The position numbers were made by a program, and so were the translations under genes. From positions 1 through 52,778 of IMG/VR virus record IMGVR_UViG_3300035158_000865: a DNA stretch of 52,778 nt. One strand, given 5' to 3'. The stretch comes from a virus. Below, in pieces: positions 33,215 to 41,722 of the stretch; position 1 is the stretch's first letter; each line of letters starts with the position of its first letter. Under the pieces are notes generated by a model. The model was not told the DNA's origin and ran no database searches. It saw only the letters and a program-made list of their open reading frames with translations.

Positions 33215-34494
33215 TATCTACCCACATCTCCTAAATATACTTCTTTAGTTTCTTCCCAACTTCTACCTATCATTCTATCATAAAATAATGTATTTGTAGA
33301 GTATCTTTTTTTCTCTAGAAGGTTTTTCACTCTTTTCTTTGCATATTTCTCTTTCCAAATTTCTACTAAAGACCCAACAGAGTTATCAAACCTTCTTTTC
33401 AATTCTTCCTCAGTTATCTCTTTCCTCAAAAATTCACAAGAGTTTTCAAATAAAGTACAGAAATATATACCTCTTCTATGTGAAGATTCAATATATTCTT
33501 TTGGTATCTCTAACTTTCTATATATGAAAGATAAACTTCTTTGTTTATGGTCTCTTTTCAAAGGTAAACCTTGTGGATTCTTCGCTGCATACCATTCAAA
33601 ATATTTTCTAGGCTCTTTAGCTTTTAACCACTCTCTTGCCATAATTACTGTTGATGTTGTTGGTTCATATCTTATACTACCAGCACTATGTCCTCTTTTG
33701 TTCCAATATTTCAAATTTTGATATTGAGAGAATGATCCATATAAACTAGTTGTTGTATATGCAACCAACTTATCTTTATATCTTTTGTTCCATGCTTCTT
33801 CAGTAATATTAGATATTGTAAGTAAAGCAAGAAGTTTTCCACCTACAAAAGAGAAACCCAAAGGTTGTGTTGGAACTATAGTTGAACCTATGGTTGTATG
33901 ATTTATCATTTTTTGCTTAGTTTTTACTTCTCTAGACCAACCTATGTAGTTATCTCTAGGAGTTAAATCCATAAAGTCACTTGATAGACATATAACACCT
34001 AAATACTTTTTAGTTTTTTTATCCTTTATAATAAATCTTATATTCCTACCTATATTAGAATTATTAAGCATAGTTGAGGTAAATGTTCTTAATATATTCC
34101 AAGTCTTTATGTTTTTATCATCTGTTTGAATTAATGTAGGTTCTAATTTTAAATAATCTTCAGGTTTCTCTGGTATCCATATTTTTTTTCTTATGTTATG
34201 TATTTCTGGATAAGGTTTAACACTATTTTCTTTTTTCGTTTTCTTCTTCTTCTCAGAATCATTATGTTTTTTAAAGAAGAGAAAAACATTTTCTTCCTTT
34301 TCTTCCTTTTTATTCACTAGTGGATAATTCTCTGTTATTTCCCTCCACTTTCTCCATAAAGTATATTCCTCTACTGTCATAGAAGAAATCTCTTTTAATT
34401 CCTGCAATAACCTACTTTTTAATTCATCAGTGGAAATCTTTTTAAATTCTTGCTTTTCATACCATTCTTTATACTGTTCATCAACACTTTTCAT
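33214..34494 (-). CDS. DUF4338/DruA-like protein, copy 2
   Basis: 426 aa, paralogous to copy 1: RFIIKDKKTKKYLGVICLSS, RDNYIGWSREV, GSTIVPTQPLGFSFVGGKLL, TTSLYGSFSQYQNLKYW. It has about 30 extra residues at the N-terminus and a Lys/Glu-rich insert (residues about 60-90). Both copies keep the same conserved residues, suggesting both are functional and perhaps form a complex. The role is inferred only from family resemblance. Confidence 0.6.
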   Translation of the reverse strand: MKSVDEQYKEWYEKQEFKKISTDELKSRLLQELKEISSMTVEEYTLWRKWREITENYPLVNKKEEKEENVFLFFKKHNDSEKKKKTKKENSVKPYPEIHNIRKKIWIPEKPEDYLKLEPTLIQTDDKNIKTWNILRTFTSTMLNNSNIGRNIRFIIKDKKTKKYLGVICLSSDFMDLTPRDNYIGWSREVKTKQKMINHTTIGSTIVPTQPLGFSFVGGKLLALLTISNITEEAWNKRYKDKLVAYTTTSLYGSFSQYQNLKYWNKRGHSAGSIRYEPTTSTVIMAREWLKAKEPRKYFEWYAAKNPQGLPLKRDHKQRSLSFIYRKLEIPKEYIESSHRRGIYFCTLFENSCEFLRKEITEEELKRRFDNSVGSLVEIWKEKYAKKRVKNLLEKKRYSTNTLFYDRMIGRSWEETKEVYLGDVGR

Positions 34495-34690
34495 TTTTCC
34501 ATCCTTGGTATGGACATCTATTTGTCAAAGGACAAGGATGTATACCCTTATTAGCTATTCTAATTTTCAATATACTCAAATTATTATCTTCTCTAAATTT
34601 GGTATTACCAGCGGTACAATAAGGAATATAGAAAGTTCCATGCTTTGTCCCTTTTAACTCAAACATTACATGCTTACATTCATTTTTCAT
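34481..34690 (-). CDS. small Cys-rich protein
   Basis: 69 aa with Cys5, His7, Cys25, Cys53, Cys59 and Cys69 (HPCPLTNRCPYQGW), a likely metal-binding mini-protein. It overlaps both the NADAR gene upstream and the DUF4338-like gene downstream by 11 and 14 bases, so it is tightly coupled. Function unknown. Confidence 0.5.
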   Translation of the reverse strand: MKNECKHVMFELKGTKHGTFYIPYCTAGNTKFREDNNLSILKIRIANKGIHPCPLTNRCPYQGWKNEKC

Positions 34691-35111
34691 TTCTTAACTC
34701 CTCTCTAATTTTCATCAATATCTTACCTAGAAGATTCTGACCTGTATCATCCCTTCCACAACCCCAAATATAATCATTAGGAGAATCTTCTATAAGTATC
34801 TTATCTCCTGATTTCAACAAAAATTTTTTCAATTTCTCATTTTGTGTAAATTTAGCTCTTACTGCCTTTTCCATGAAGATAGCTTTAACACTATTCCAAT
34901 CTTTCCTTGCTTTACAACTTCTGCCTAATTTCTTAGCTAGATATGGAGATTCAGCTATAGTTATAGAAACTTTATCAACTGTATTATATGCCTTCATTGC
35001 TTGGAAGTAGTGTTCGGTTGTGGGGTAGGTTATATTATCTATTTCTACTTCAGATGGATAGAAGTTTGAGAAAGGATGCTCCTTACCATAAAATTTTAAT
35101 TCATTACACAT
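34680..35111 (-). CDS. NADAR-domain N-glycosidase (YbiA-like)
   Basis: 143 aa, full-length NADAR domain: FSNFYPSEVEIDNITYPTTE, then HYFQAMKA, WNSVKAIFMEKAVRAKF and the C-terminal DYIWGCGRDDTGQNLLGKIL. NADAR enzymes cleave N-glycosidic bonds; family members can reverse ADP-ribosylation of guanine in DNA. In a phage this would counter DarT-type ADP-ribosylating defence or process NAD-derived metabolites. It follows the uracil-DNA glycosylase gene. Confidence 0.85.
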   Translation of the reverse strand: MCNELKFYGKEHPFSNFYPSEVEIDNITYPTTEHYFQAMKAYNTVDKVSITIAESPYLAKKLGRSCKARKDWNSVKAIFMEKAVRAKFTQNEKLKKFLLKSGDKILIEDSPNDYIWGCGRDDTGQNLLGKILMKIREELRNEK

Positions 35112-35128
35112 GTTATATAGATAACCTT

Positions 35129-35692
35129 TTATAAAGATTTAAAAGCTTTTATACTTTCATACAATTTTTCTTTGCCTTTACTAGCATTATATAAAGACAT
35201 AGCAGGATGTACTGAATAAACAACAGGAACCTGAAATTCAAAACAGAATCCAGATTGTCCATTCTTGGACATTATACCTTTTTCACCTGTCATTGTAAAC
35301 AATGAATAATTACCAGAAATGATCATCTTTTTGGGTTGTAAAACTTTTATATATTTTCTCAACCAACATCTACATAAACTTAATTCCTCATCTGTCGGTT
35401 TAGCATTTTTATTTCCTTCTACAGGTCTACAATTTACGGAATTGATTATTAGAAAATCTTCTCTTTTTAAATCGAAGAAGTCCATGGTTTCCCATAATAT
35501 TTTACCAGCTTTGCCTATAACAGGAGTATTATTATCTATTTCATCTTTACCCGGTGCTTCTAGAATGATAGCATACTTAGACTCTTCTGACCAATAAGGT
35601 TTACATCTACCATTTCTATATAGATCACACAATGTACATCCCTGTATTTGGCCATCTAGCAATTCTAACATTCTTTTGGTTTTATCGTTCAT
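35129..35692 (-). CDS. uracil-DNA glycosylase, family 4-like
   Basis: 187 aa. Motif 1 is LEAPGKDEIDNNTPVIGKAG, and the uracil-binding His lies in VYSVHPA. Cys19, Cys22 (GCTLCDL), Cys88 (NSVNCRP) and Cys107/109 match the four-cysteine iron-sulfur cluster of family 4 UDGs. It removes uracil from DNA. Beside a dUTPase it would keep uracil out of phage DNA. Its start overlaps the dUTPase stop. Confidence 0.85.
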   Translation of the reverse strand: MNDKTKRMLELLDGQIQGCTLCDLYRNGRCKPYWSEESKYAIILEAPGKDEIDNNTPVIGKAGKILWETMDFFDLKREDFLIINSVNCRPVEGNKNAKPTDEELSLCRCWLRKYIKVLQPKKMIISGNYSLFTMTGEKGIMSKNGQSGFCFEFQVPVVYSVHPAMSLYNASKGKEKLYESIKAFKSL

Positions 35693-36114
35693 CCTGTTGA
35701 ACCAAAGCCTCCGATGCCTCTATCTGTATCCTTATTTATATTATCCTCTACTAACTCTATTTTTTCAACTTCCTTAAATATTATCTGAGCCATCTTGTGT
35801 CCTCTTGTATAAAACAATCTATCAGTGTTTAAATTCAGAAAAGGTACTTTTATATTACCTCTGTAATGTGAATCAATAGTTCCCACACCTATTGGTATTA
35901 TCACTCTATCTTTAGTAGCAATACCCGACCTACCTCTAACCTGACCTTCCCAACCTTCTGGTATTTCAAAAGCGACACCCATATCTACTAGTTTTAATTC
36001 ATAAGGTTCTAAAACAATAGAATATGGAATCCGAAGATCAAATCCAGAATCTGATTCATGTGCTTTTTGAGGTATATAAGCTTTGGAGTCTGTTCTCTCA
36101 AATTTTATTTTCAT
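35689..36114 (-). CDS. dUTPase
   Basis: 141 aa from ATG at 36114, which has an AAGGA site; a longer reading from TTG at 36138 is less likely. All five motifs are present: SDSGFDLRI, RGRSGIA, GVGTIDSHYRGNIK (catalytic Asp), GHKMAQIIF and RGIGGFGSTG. It hydrolyses dUTP to dUMP and pyrophosphate as a trimer. It overlaps the 131-aa gene upstream by 17 bases and the UDG gene downstream. Confidence 0.9.
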   Translation of the reverse strand: MKIKFERTDSKAYIPQKAHESDSGFDLRIPYSIVLEPYELKLVDMGVAFEIPEGWEGQVRGRSGIATKDRVIIPIGVGTIDSHYRGNIKVPFLNLNTDRLFYTRGHKMAQIIFKEVEKIELVEDNINKDTDRGIGGFGSTG

Positions 36115-36493
36115 TTTTCCTTTTTTCTCTCCACTCAATACATTTTTTCTTACCTTCTTCTAAGGCCTTAATAAAATCATTTATATGATCTTCTTCTCTT
36201 AAAAGAAAGCTTTCATTCATTTCTGCATATCCAGTAAATAGAATCTTTATACATGTACCTACTCTTCGCAGATATCTTTCAATCTTATCTAAAATGGATT
36301 CATTATATATATAAGGTTCATATAATTTTACAGTTTTCCAGAAGTAGAGATTTATATATCCTGTTCTTTTATCAAATTCCATTTCCATATCAACTTCATC
36401 ATCTCCACCACAATCACAACATGCTTTGTACCAAATGCTTTCTAAATCATCAAATTCATCTATAAACATAACCTTCTTAGATAACTCACTCAT
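36098..36493 (-). CDS. conserved small protein of unknown function
   Basis: 131 aa. It contains ACCDCGGDDEVDMEMEF with three Cys close together and a basic C-terminus. It lies between the two dUTPase-fold genes, overlapping the active dUTPase, so it is probably expressed with them. No family recognised. Confidence 0.5.
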   Translation of the reverse strand: MSELSKKVMFIDEFDDLESIWYKACCDCGGDDEVDMEMEFDKRTGYINLYFWKTVKLYEPYIYNESILDKIERYLRRVGTCIKILFTGYAEMNESFLLREEDHINDFIKALEEGKKKCIEWREKRKNENKI

Positions 36494-36494
36494 G

Positions 36495-37034
36495 TTAAAT
36501 CTCCTTTATACTGATGGGTTCTCTTCTTACAAATACCATAACTCCTATTTTAGTACCTACTTCAAGTTCTATAGCTGATTGACTATTATTATTCATAGGT
36601 ATTTTAATTGATTGACCATAATCTCTATTGATATGTGTTAGAAGTGTGCCACTAGTAGACCTTAACTGAATCTCATAATCTTCAGGTAAGTTTACTATAA
36701 CACCAGTATCAACAAGTTTAGCCTCACCAGCAGGTATTTCTTCAGCTTTATAACATTTCAATATATACTTGTTACCTTGTTTCTCCGGTGAGAATGCTCC
36801 TTCTTTCAGTTTTATCTTAATATCTCTAACTTTCATTGAGCCGTTTTCATCTTCTTCAATAGAATCGTTTAGTGCAGCAACCAAATGCTGATAGAAAATA
36901 AGATCATTTATTCTTTCTAGATCAGTACCCTTTATTTCAATAATCATAGTACTATCGGAACTATGTTCTATCTTTAAGTTCTGTATTCCTTTCTTAACTT
37001 TTTTCTGCTTGTTTGTTTTTGGTCTTGTTGTCAT
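36495..37034 (-). CDS. degenerate dUTPase-fold protein, probably inactive
   Basis: 179 aa. An N-terminal about 80-residue extension leads to a dUTPase-like core: IPAGEAKLVDTGVIVNLP, then YEIQLRSTSGTLL (a motif 2 relic) and a GTKIGVMVFVR segment in place of motif 4. The catalytic Asp motif (GxIDxxYxG) and the C-terminal glycine-rich motif 5 are missing. It could be a regulator or a partner of the active enzyme encoded 380 bases downstream. Confidence 0.65.
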   Translation of the reverse strand: MTTRPKTNKQKKVKKGIQNLKIEHSSDSTMIIEIKGTDLERINDLIFYQHLVAALNDSIEEDENGSMKVRDIKIKLKEGAFSPEKQGNKYILKCYKAEEIPAGEAKLVDTGVIVNLPEDYEIQLRSTSGTLLTHINRDYGQSIKIPMNNNSQSAIELEVGTKIGVMVFVRREPISIKEI

Positions 37035-37045
37035 TTAATCTCCTC

Positions 37046-38392
37046 CTACTCTTTTACTTTTCTTGAATCTCCAGATATCTTAGCTGAATCCATCCAATCA
37101 TCTAATTCTGTGCTATCCCACATTCTTAATGAATTTTTATCATAATATAACTTATCCACTTCTCCTACTCTACCGCCCAATCTATTTTTGACTATTTTAT
37201 AAAAAAGTTCTCCCTCATATATTATTTTATCTTCATCTGTTCCATATATGCTAAGAAAATCAGCTGTTGCGGGAACACCCATACTCTCAGAAGTATAATT
37301 GAAATCTACTTCATCAAAAGCAACAAAACTTCCTTCTCTATTAAGCTGACTTACTGAAACAACAGGCATTTCAAATTCAAATGACAAAGCTCTTAACTCT
37401 TCTGCTATTCTCTTTACATCTGAATACATATTACTACTTTTGTTGGTAATAGATGGTTTCATTAAATTTATGTAATCAACGTAAAGTATAGATGGTATTA
37501 TACCTCTCATTTTTAATTCTCTAAGGTAACTTTTTATATCAGCAGTGGAACCCTCACCTGTGGGAAACTGTTTGATAAAAAGATTACCTCTACCCTCTTT
37601 GTTTTTAATCTCTTTAAGTTTCTTAGCTAGTTCTTTAGTCACTTTTCTAGAAGTATATATTCTATTAATATTTAAATCTGTAAAAATACTATCAAACCTC
37701 TGTGCAAATGCATATTCAGACATTTCCAGACTTGTTAAAACAACATTCAAGCCGTTCAGAACTTGTCTAGCTGCAAAGTTAGCTAAAGTATTAGACTTGA
37801 AGCCATGTATTTTTGCTAGAATTACTGATAAAGTGAAGGGAGGAAAACCACCATTTATATATTCATCAAACTGTGGATAATAAGTAGGTACTCTAATATC
37901 TCCTTGTGACATTATTTTCTTTAATCTACTAGATAAGTTATTGAAATAATCTAGTCCTAAATCCATCTTTATGTCTTTACATAAAGCATCTTCAACAAGA
38001 CTTCTAATCTTATTTAAGTTTTCATATTCACCTTCTTCAATTATATCTATGGAATCCCTTATAGCACTTTTTATAGCCTTGTCTTTCAGAAATAAATTAG
38101 TATTGTCTATCAAAAAGTCATAACCACTTATTACATCAAAATCTATAGATTCCACTTCATCAAATATTTCTTTTATACCCTCCTTTTCTTTACCGAATGA
38201 GTTTATAACAACATCTTTTGAGGGTATATCATTATATTCATTTATATAATCAGAAATATATTTAAAAAGTTTACCTATATTTGGATCATCGAAATAATCT
38301 TCTTTTAAAACTCTAGATGATAAAACTAAGAAATCTTTATTGAGTAGTGAAGACTTTATTATTAATTTTTCTAAAAAATCATAATCCATCAT
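37046..38392 (-). CDS. 41: replicative DNA helicase (DnaB/T4 gp41-like)
   Basis: 448 aa. The N-terminal domain is helical. The RecA-like core has a non-standard Walker A (LAKIHGFKSNTLANF, Lys199 and Ser200), the LEMSE segment at 222-226, Walker B ILYVDYINLM (302-311) and SVSQLNREG (motif H4). It unwinds the parental duplex ahead of the polymerase as a hexamer. The odd P-loop G-F-K-S, in place of G-K-S/T, may reflect a divergent subfamily. It follows the Cys-rich 123-aa gene directly. Confidence 0.85.
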   Translation of the reverse strand: MMDYDFLEKLIIKSSLLNKDFLVLSSRVLKEDYFDDPNIGKLFKYISDYINEYNDIPSKDVVINSFGKEKEGIKEIFDEVESIDFDVISGYDFLIDNTNLFLKDKAIKSAIRDSIDIIEEGEYENLNKIRSLVEDALCKDIKMDLGLDYFNNLSSRLKKIMSQGDIRVPTYYPQFDEYINGGFPPFTLSVILAKIHGFKSNTLANFAARQVLNGLNVVLTSLEMSEYAFAQRFDSIFTDLNINRIYTSRKVTKELAKKLKEIKNKEGRGNLFIKQFPTGEGSTADIKSYLRELKMRGIIPSILYVDYINLMKPSITNKSSNMYSDVKRIAEELRALSFEFEMPVVSVSQLNREGSFVAFDEVDFNYTSESMGVPATADFLSIYGTDEDKIIYEGELFYKIVKNRLGGRVGEVDKLYYDKNSLRMWDSTELDDWMDSAKISGDSRKVKE

Positions 38393-38393
38393 A

Positions 38394-38765
38394 TTATACT
38401 TCCTCGAAATCTGGACATTTTAGTAAATCTATTTTTGAACTTTGTTTACATTCTTTAGAACACTTGATACATTTACTATTTAGTTTAGACCACCAGTTTC
38501 GTTCAAAGGAATCAGCATCTTTTTCTGATGTATCTAATATGTATACACTATCAGCTTTCAATTTGTCAAGACCCAAACTTCTTACCACAAGAGGATTATC
38601 CTTGTATTTCTTTAAAAATCTTTTCAGAGTTACATAATCAGACACGTTTTCCACGTCTGACAACCTCTTTATTTCCTGGCTCTTATAAAATCTACCCTTA
38701 CTAATTTTACCTGTGTACCATTTGTTTTTTCTTCTCACCACTGCTTCTATCTTTTTAGCTGACAT
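38394..38765 (-). CDS. small protein with C-terminal Cys cluster
   Basis: 123 aa from ATG at 38765, chosen because an AAGGAGAGG site lies just upstream; a longer reading from GTG at 38786 lacks one. The N-terminal 40 residues are basic. The C-terminus CIKCSKECKQ plus a later Cys forms a probable zinc site. First gene of the leftward replication operon, so its product may act early. No family recognised. Confidence 0.6.
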   Translation of the reverse strand: MSAKKIEAVVRRKNKWYTGKISKGRFYKSQEIKRLSDVENVSDYVTLKRFLKKYKDNPLVVRSLGLDKLKADSVYILDTSEKDADSFERNWWSKLNSKCIKCSKECKQSSKIDLLKCPDFEEV

Positions 38766-38797
38766 ATACCTCTCCTTACAAAACACAGTTTTTACCT

Positions 38798-38826
38798 ATT
38801 ATACACCCACAAATGTTAAAAGTAAA
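38798..38826 (-). promoter_or_regulatory. leftward sigma70-type promoter
   Basis: On the minus strand, TTTACT (38826-38821), a 17-bp spacer and perfect TATAAT (38803-38798) lie about 35 bases upstream of the Cys-cluster gene. It probably drives the leftward replication operon early in infection. Confidence 0.75.
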
Positions 38827-38828
38827 TA

Positions 38829-38857
38829 TTTACATGTAAGATTTTTTATTGTATAAT
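38829..38857 (+). promoter_or_regulatory. rightward sigma70-type promoter
   Basis: TTTACA (38829-38834), a 17-bp spacer and perfect TATAAT (38852-38857) lie 20 bases upstream of the exonuclease ATG and its AAGGAGGAGG site. Its -35 box is two bases from that of the leftward promoter. Confidence 0.8.
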
Positions 38858-38878
38858 ATAAAAAGGAGGAGGATAATT

Positions 38879-39430
38879 ATGTCTAGAAAAAGAGTAGATA
38901 AAATAGTAGTGGTTGACATAGAAGCAACTTGCTGGGAGGGTAAGGCTCCTGAGAACCAAAAGAATGAAATAATAGAAGTTGGAATATGTACACTAGATGT
39001 AAGTACTTACCAGATAGAAGATGTTGACGGTATAATTATAAAACCTAAGTATTCAAAAGTAAGTGAATTTTGTACCAGCCTAACAGGACTTACACAGGAA
39101 ATAGTAGATAAAGGATGTAGTTTTCAAGAAGCATGTAAAATCCTAAGGTCAAAGTACAGGACTAAGCTAAGAGCTTGGGGAAGCTGGGGTGATGCTGATA
39201 GGATGTACTTTGTTAGGTCTTGTGAATTATTTGGTACTAAGTATCCTTTCTCAGGCTCCCATATAAATATAAAATCTCTGTTTTCCATAACTAATAATAT
39301 ATATAGAGAATTAAGCATGAAGAAAGCTATGAATTATGCAAAATTGGATTGGGAAGGCAGACATCATTGTGGTAAAGATGATGCGAAAAATACTGCAAAA
39401 CTTCTAAAAACTATTCTACCTGAGAGATAA
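38879..39430 (+). CDS. DEDDh 3'-5' exonuclease (ERI1/KapD-like)
   Basis: 183 aa from ATG at 38879; an upstream in-frame ATG lies inside the promoter. Motif I is VVDIEATCWEG (Asp, Glu), motif II WGSWGDADRMYF (Asp), and motif III HHCGKDDA (His, Asp). The ATCW pattern resembles ERI1/KapD-type RNA-trimming exonucleases more than DnaQ proofreading subunits. It could degrade RNA or DNA ends in early infection. First gene of the rightward operon with UvsW. Confidence 0.8.
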   Translation: MSRKRVDKIVVVDIEATCWEGKAPENQKNEIIEVGICTLDVSTYQIEDVDGIIIKPKYSKVSEFCTSLTGLTQEIVDKGCSFQEACKILRSKYRTKLRAWGSWGDADRMYFVRSCELFGTKYPFSGSHINIKSLFSITNNIYRELSMKKAMNYAKLDWEGRHHCGKDDAKNTAKLLKTILPER

Positions 39431-39453
39431 ATAGTAAAGAGGTATATGATAAG

Positions 39454-39870
39454 ATGGATATTGATGTTGATAAAATATTAAATAAATTAAGAGAAGATTA
39501 TCCTATAGAGGAAGAAATAAAATTTTGTGAATTTGATTTACAAGATAAGTTAAAGGATAACTCTTTTAAAGTAATAAGATATAGAGACATATATGATAAG
39601 GAGAGAGCTAAATTAGAGTATATTGAGGAACTCATGGATAAACTAATAGGAGAAAGATATGATTATTATAGGTTTGATTATGATAAGGCATTAGATAAAA
39701 CAGAAATAAAGAATTATTATATTCCAAAGGACGAAAAAGTTTTAAGAATGAAGAAAATAATAAGAAAACAAAAAATAAAAGTTGATTTCTTTGATATGTG
39801 TATTAAGGCGTTACAGACACAAGGCTGGAATATGAAACACTTTTGGGAAACAGTTAAGGGAGGACTATAA
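39454..39870 (+). CDS. charged helical protein of unknown function
   Basis: 138 aa, highly charged helices with alternating acidic and basic residues (KLKDNSFKVIRYRDIYDKER). The stop overlaps the next ATG (TAATG), so it is coupled to the membrane/coiled-coil gene. No recognised domain. Confidence 0.5.
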   Translation: MDIDVDKILNKLREDYPIEEEIKFCEFDLQDKLKDNSFKVIRYRDIYDKERAKLEYIEELMDKLIGERYDYYRFDYDKALDKTEIKNYYIPKDEKVLRMKKIIRKQKIKVDFFDMCIKALQTQGWNMKHFWETVKGGL

Positions 39871-40235
39871 TGACAACAAAAACCGGAATTAATAAACGAT
39901 CTATAGCTATAATTACAAGTATACTTACTATTATAGGAATGATAGTAACAGGTGTTTGGCAACTAGATGCGAGAATGGATAACAAAATAGAGAAAGAATT
40001 GATAACTTTTGAACAAAAGGCTGGTATGGTTTTTGATAAGATCCAAAGAACACAAGATATAAGATATTACAATCTTATAATAACAACTCTTACTGAAAAA
40101 AAGGTTAGACTAGAAGAAGAAATAAAAATTGAACCGGAAAACCCAAATAATAAATTAAAAGAGCATAAGTTAGGTATGATAAATAAAAAAATTGATAGAT
40201 ATCAAGATAGACTTGACAGGTTGTTAGAAGAATAA
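39870..40235 (+). CDS. membrane-anchored coiled-coil protein
   Basis: 121 aa. A hydrophobic segment (IAIITSILTIIGMIVTGVW, about residues 12-30) is followed by a long charged helix. It is a single-pass membrane protein with most of its mass on one side. It is coupled at both ends by TAATG overlaps to its neighbours. An anchor or entry-phase membrane role is possible. Confidence 0.5.
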   Translation: MTTKTGINKRSIAIITSILTIIGMIVTGVWQLDARMDNKIEKELITFEQKAGMVFDKIQRTQDIRYYNLIITTLTEKKVRLEEEIKIEPENPNNKLKEHKLGMINKKIDRYQDRLDRLLEE

Positions 40236-41680
40236 TGGAAGAGATAAATATAGAAAAATTTGATGATTTGAGTATTAAAATAGATACAGATGACTATCAA
40301 TATCTCAATGATTTAAAAGAGTATTTTACTGATTATGTTCCTAACTTTCAGTTTATGCCACAATACCAATGTGGTGGCTGGAATGGTAAGACTTCAATGC
40401 TAAACCCTATGGACAAATCTTTACCATTTGGTCTATTCATGGACTTTCTAAAATTTCACAATAAGTACTATCCATTTAAAAAATTGAATATAGAGAAGGA
40501 TGTAAAAAATATTTTTAAAGGCTGTGAACCTGATTTTAAATGGGACCTAGAATTAAAGCCATATGATTTCCAGGAAGAGTGTATAAAAGCAGCATTGAAA
40601 TACTCTAAAGGTATTATACGATCAGCAACAGCTAGCGGAAAGTCTTTAATGATAACCTATATAATTAAAACTTTGAAAGAAAAAGGCTGTTTAGGTAAAT
40701 GTATTATAATTGTACCTAGTTTATCTCTGATAGAACAATTTGTTGGTGATATAAAGGATTATGGTTTTGAAATTGATATAGGTAAAGTAAATTCAAAGAA
40801 AAAGGAATGGGATAAAACTTTAGTTATATCAACATGGCAAACACTAGCTAAAAATCATGATGTTCTTAATAATTATAACACAGTAATAGTAGATGAAGTT
40901 CACGGAGCAAAAGCTCATGAATTGAAAAAAATTCTATCTAATTGTACTAGAGCTAAATATAGACTAGGTTTTACTGGTACTCTACCGACAGCTAAAGTTG
41001 ATTTATGGAATATAAAATCTTTTTTAGGACCTGTTATAAAAGACTATCCAGCAGGATATCTAGCAGATAAAGGTTATATAGCTAAATGTAATGTTAATAT
41101 GCTATATATAAATTACAATACCGGTTATAATGGTTTTTATGATGATATAAAAGATAATTTATTCCGAAATCCATATAGATTAGAAGTCTTGGATAATATA
41201 ATAAGGATGTTAGAAAATAAAGGTAATGCGCTAATACTTGTAGGTAAAGTAGAAAAGGAAGGTGAATTTTTAGAAGAATATTTGAAGACATCTAAGAATG
41301 AAAAAAAGTTAGCTTTTCTATCCGGTAAGGATGATGTTTCTAGAAGAGAGAAATGGAGAAGGAGATGTAATTATGGTAAAGGTATATGCTTGATAGCTAC
41401 TTATGGAATTTTTCAAGCAGGTATCAACATACCATCACTAAAGTATATAATAATGGCATCACCTTTCAAAAGTAAAATAAGAGTATTGCAAAGTATAGGA
41501 AGATCATTAAGAAAGCATGCTAGTAAAGCTAATGGAGCCCAAATTTTTGATTTGGTTGATGAGACAAAATATTTTTCAGACCATGGTTCAAAAAGATTAA
41601 GGTACTATAATTCTGAGAAATTTGATGTTAATGAAATTTTATTAGAGGAAGGAAATCCTATACAAATAGATAATATATAA
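40235..41680 (+). CDS. uvsW: UvsW-like superfamily 2 helicase
   Basis: 481 aa, near T4 UvsW (503). Motif I is SATASGKSLMI (131-140), motif II VDEVHGA, motif III GFTGTLPT, and motif VI SIGRSLRKH. The N-terminus resembles the UvsW N-terminal domain. UvsW remodels branched DNA and D-loops and helps switch from origin- to recombination-dependent replication. It starts at the stop of the membrane gene (TAATG). Confidence 0.9.
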   Translation: MEEINIEKFDDLSIKIDTDDYQYLNDLKEYFTDYVPNFQFMPQYQCGGWNGKTSMLNPMDKSLPFGLFMDFLKFHNKYYPFKKLNIEKDVKNIFKGCEPDFKWDLELKPYDFQEECIKAALKYSKGIIRSATASGKSLMITYIIKTLKEKGCLGKCIIIVPSLSLIEQFVGDIKDYGFEIDIGKVNSKKKEWDKTLVISTWQTLAKNHDVLNNYNTVIVDEVHGAKAHELKKILSNCTRAKYRLGFTGTLPTAKVDLWNIKSFLGPVIKDYPAGYLADKGYIAKCNVNMLYINYNTGYNGFYDDIKDNLFRNPYRLEVLDNIIRMLENKGNALILVGKVEKEGEFLEEYLKTSKNEKKLAFLSGKDDVSRREKWRRRCNYGKGICLIATYGIFQAGINIPSLKYIIMASPFKSKIRVLQSIGRSLRKHASKANGAQIFDLVDETKYFSDHGSKRLRYYNSEKFDVNEILLEEGNPIQIDNI

Positions 41681-41722
41681 ATACAGGTGGAAGTTGATAT
41701 TATAATAAAGAGGTAATTTAGC

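Noticed and set aside
35733-35740. TATAAATA late promoter inside the dUTPase gene
   Set aside because: The octamer is expected by chance about a dozen times per strand at this base composition, and this one is inside a coding region with no terminator nearby.
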